Positions 62,860 to 64,000 of a stretch of DNA of 64,000 bases are shown piece after piece. A program made the position numbers and the translations under genes. Source of the DNA: Paenibacillus sinopodophylli (GTDB lineage Bacteria > Bacillota > Bacilli > Paenibacillales > Paenibacillaceae); assembly GCF_005930355.1 (NCBI RefSeq), contig NZ_VDBO01000004.1, forward strand, positions 227,923-291,922. Direction: 5' to 3'. Every line of letters begins with the position of its first letter. The first letter of the stretch is position 1. The notes beneath the pieces were generated by a model that ran no database searches, was not told the origin of the DNA, and saw only the letters and a list, made by a program, of their open reading frames with translations.

Positions 62860-64000
62860 TCATACGCGTTGGCTACGCCATTCAAAGCGATAGCTTCCTG
62901 AGCCTGCTTCGATAATGATACCTGACTCTGTATCCGAGATAGCCGTTATGCCCACAGACTGATGAAGAGGCGACCCACTCTCGGTAACCTTCGCCTTCTT
63001 ATGCGAGGCTGGCAGCCGAATAAGCGCAGTCGTATTGACCGGTATGGTCACGTTCAAGGAATAAGCTCCGTCCTCCGATCTGTCCCATCTTGAACGCAGT
63101 TTACCGTACTGTGTTTCCAGAACGCCCTCCGCCCAATCGAGTCCATCGCCAGGCTGCGGCGCAATTACACTCCTTTTGTATCCGGGAGTCTGCTCCAGCG
63201 TTTGAATCCCTGCCACAATTCTGTACATCCAATCGCCAATCGAACCATAAGCATAGTGGTTGAACGAATTCATATCTTTGCTCCAGAAGCTCCCATCCTC
63301 CTTGATACCATCCCAATGCTCCCAAATCGTAGTTGCTCCTTTGGTCACCGGATAAAGCCATGATGGGTAGGTTTGCTGAAGCAGCAGCTTATAGGCAGCC
63401 TCGTTCTGACCAAACGTACTAAGCACATGGTTCAAGTAAGGCGTTCCGACAAATCCAGTCGTCAGGTGGAACTCACTTTGCTCCAGCAGCTCGGCAAGCT
63501 TCGCAATCGCACGCTGCTCCGCCTTCTCATCCAGCAAGCCGAACATTAAAGCAAGCACCTGCGCCGTTTGTGTAGGAACCGCCAGCCTGCCTGCTGCTGT
63601 AACGAATTCCGAGCGGAAAGCAGCAACGATCTGCTCATAGAGCGCTTGATATTCAGCTGCTTCCTCCTTTTTATCCAGCAAGACCGCTGTTTTACAGACG
63701 ATTGATACGGAATATGCATAAAAGGCCGTCGCAATAAAATCACGGTCCGTTGCCCCGACGTAATCACCGGATTTGGCATCAATGCCTAACCAATCTCCGA
63801 AGTGAAAGCCCGTATTCCACAAAAACTCGTTCTCGCCTTGACGCCGAATATAATGGACCCATGCCGTCATGCTGTCAAATTGCTCAGCGAGAATACGTTT
63901 GTCGCCATAGCATATATAAAGGAACCATGGACAAATAACAGCCGCATCTCCCCATGCTGCAGATGAACGCTCCTCCTCCTTTAAAACATGCGGAACAACG
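62860..64000 (-). CDS. GH78 alpha-L-rhamnosidase, C-terminal part (5' end beyond window)
   Basis: The open frame enters from the right edge, giving at least 380 residues. The (alpha/alpha)6 barrel of GH78 is clear: SSAAWGDAAVICPWFLYICY near the right edge with a catalytic-region Asp, DWLGID further on, and the conserved TTIWEHWDG with its Glu and MNSFNHYAYGSIGDWMYR. The last 90 residues form the C-terminal beta domain. The enzyme removes alpha-L-rhamnose from plant glycans such as rhamnogalacturonan. Location in the cell cannot be told without the N terminus. It lies 77 bp upstream of the ArsR gene but is functionally unrelated. Confidence 0.9.
   Translation of the reverse strand, partial: VVPHVLKEEERSSAAWGDAAVICPWFLYICYGDKRILAEQFDSMTAWVHYIRRQGENEFLWNTGFHFGDWLGIDAKSGDYVGATDRDFIATAFYAYSVSIVCKTAVLLDKKEEAAEYQALYEQIVAAFRSEFVTAAGRLAVPTQTAQVLALMFGLLDEKAEQRAIAKLAELLEQSEFHLTTGFVGTPYLNHVLSTFGQNEAAYKLLLQQTYPSWLYPVTKGATTIWEHWDGIKEDGSFWSKDMNSFNHYAYGSIGDWMYRIVAGIQTLEQTPGYKRSVIAPQPGDGLDWAEGVLETQYGKLRSRWDRSEDGAYSLNVTIPVNTTALIRLPASHKKAKVTESGSPLHQSVGITAISDTESGIIIEAGSGSYRFEWRSQRV

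Overview
The window looks like chromosome of a Paenibacillus-type, spore-forming, low-to-mid-GC Gram-positive bacterium. Pointers are surface proteins anchored by triple C-terminal SLH domains, several AraC-type regulators beside CUT1 sugar importers, a YesM/YesN-type two-component system, GGAGG-type ribosome binding sites, Fur boxes and GlpP-type antitermination. No rRNA, tRNA, CRISPR array, phage module or insertion sequence was seen.

Layout. 1-5.3 kb: a partial metallo-beta-lactamase-fold gene, a secreted SLH beta-propeller-like protein, an orphan Imm26 immunity gene and a frameshifted DUF3298 remnant. 5.7-17.9 kb: a glycan-use locus, namely a CUT1 importer (solute-binding protein and two permeases) followed in the same direction by a 2429-residue DUF5695/discoidin/SLH surface protein, with a divergent AraC regulator. 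18.2-20.6 kb: a membrane-anchored propeller protein, an orphan SUKH immunity gene, a degenerate reading frame and a small conserved-looking basic protein. 20.6-24.2 kb: a two-gene ABC exporter. 24.4-31.2 kb: a five-gene operon plus divergent AraC regulator that together spell a complete L-galactose to 2-keto-3-deoxygluconate (KDG) route. 31.3-31.7 kb: two tiny paralogous proteins behind a sigma-K-like promoter. 31.8-41.3 kb: DMT transporter, acyltransferase, two membrane proteins, CatE-type dioxygenase, AraC regulator divergent from a GH42 beta-galactosidase, and a YdcZ / Crp-Fnr / YdcZ trio. 41.5-48.5 kb: histidine kinase, response regulator and an LplB/YtcP/lipoprotein importer. 48.6-51.4 kb: a Btr-like AraC regulator and a siderophore-binding lipoprotein, each with its own Fur box. 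51.5-54.6 kb: two small membrane proteins and a drug-type ABC transporter preceded by three 41-bp tandem repeats. 54.6-61.0 kb: CDF zinc exporter, glpD, glpK, glpP and a LacI regulator. 61.7-64 kb: a small anchored protein, an RHS-protein tail remnant, an ArsR metal sensor and the 3' part of a GH78 alpha-L-rhamnosidase.

How it fits together. Most of the window serves capture and breakdown of plant- or algal-type polysaccharides: surface enzymes, importers, beta-galactosidase, rhamnosidase, and a pathway for the rare sugar L-galactose. Metal homeostasis (Fur, ArsR/CDF) and glycerol use are the other themes. Small immunity genes and toxin-gene debris at three places suggest past turnover of polymorphic toxin loci. 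The most notable points are the L-galactose cassette, a structured dispersed repeat present twice, the 41-bp repeat leader and the small-protein pair.
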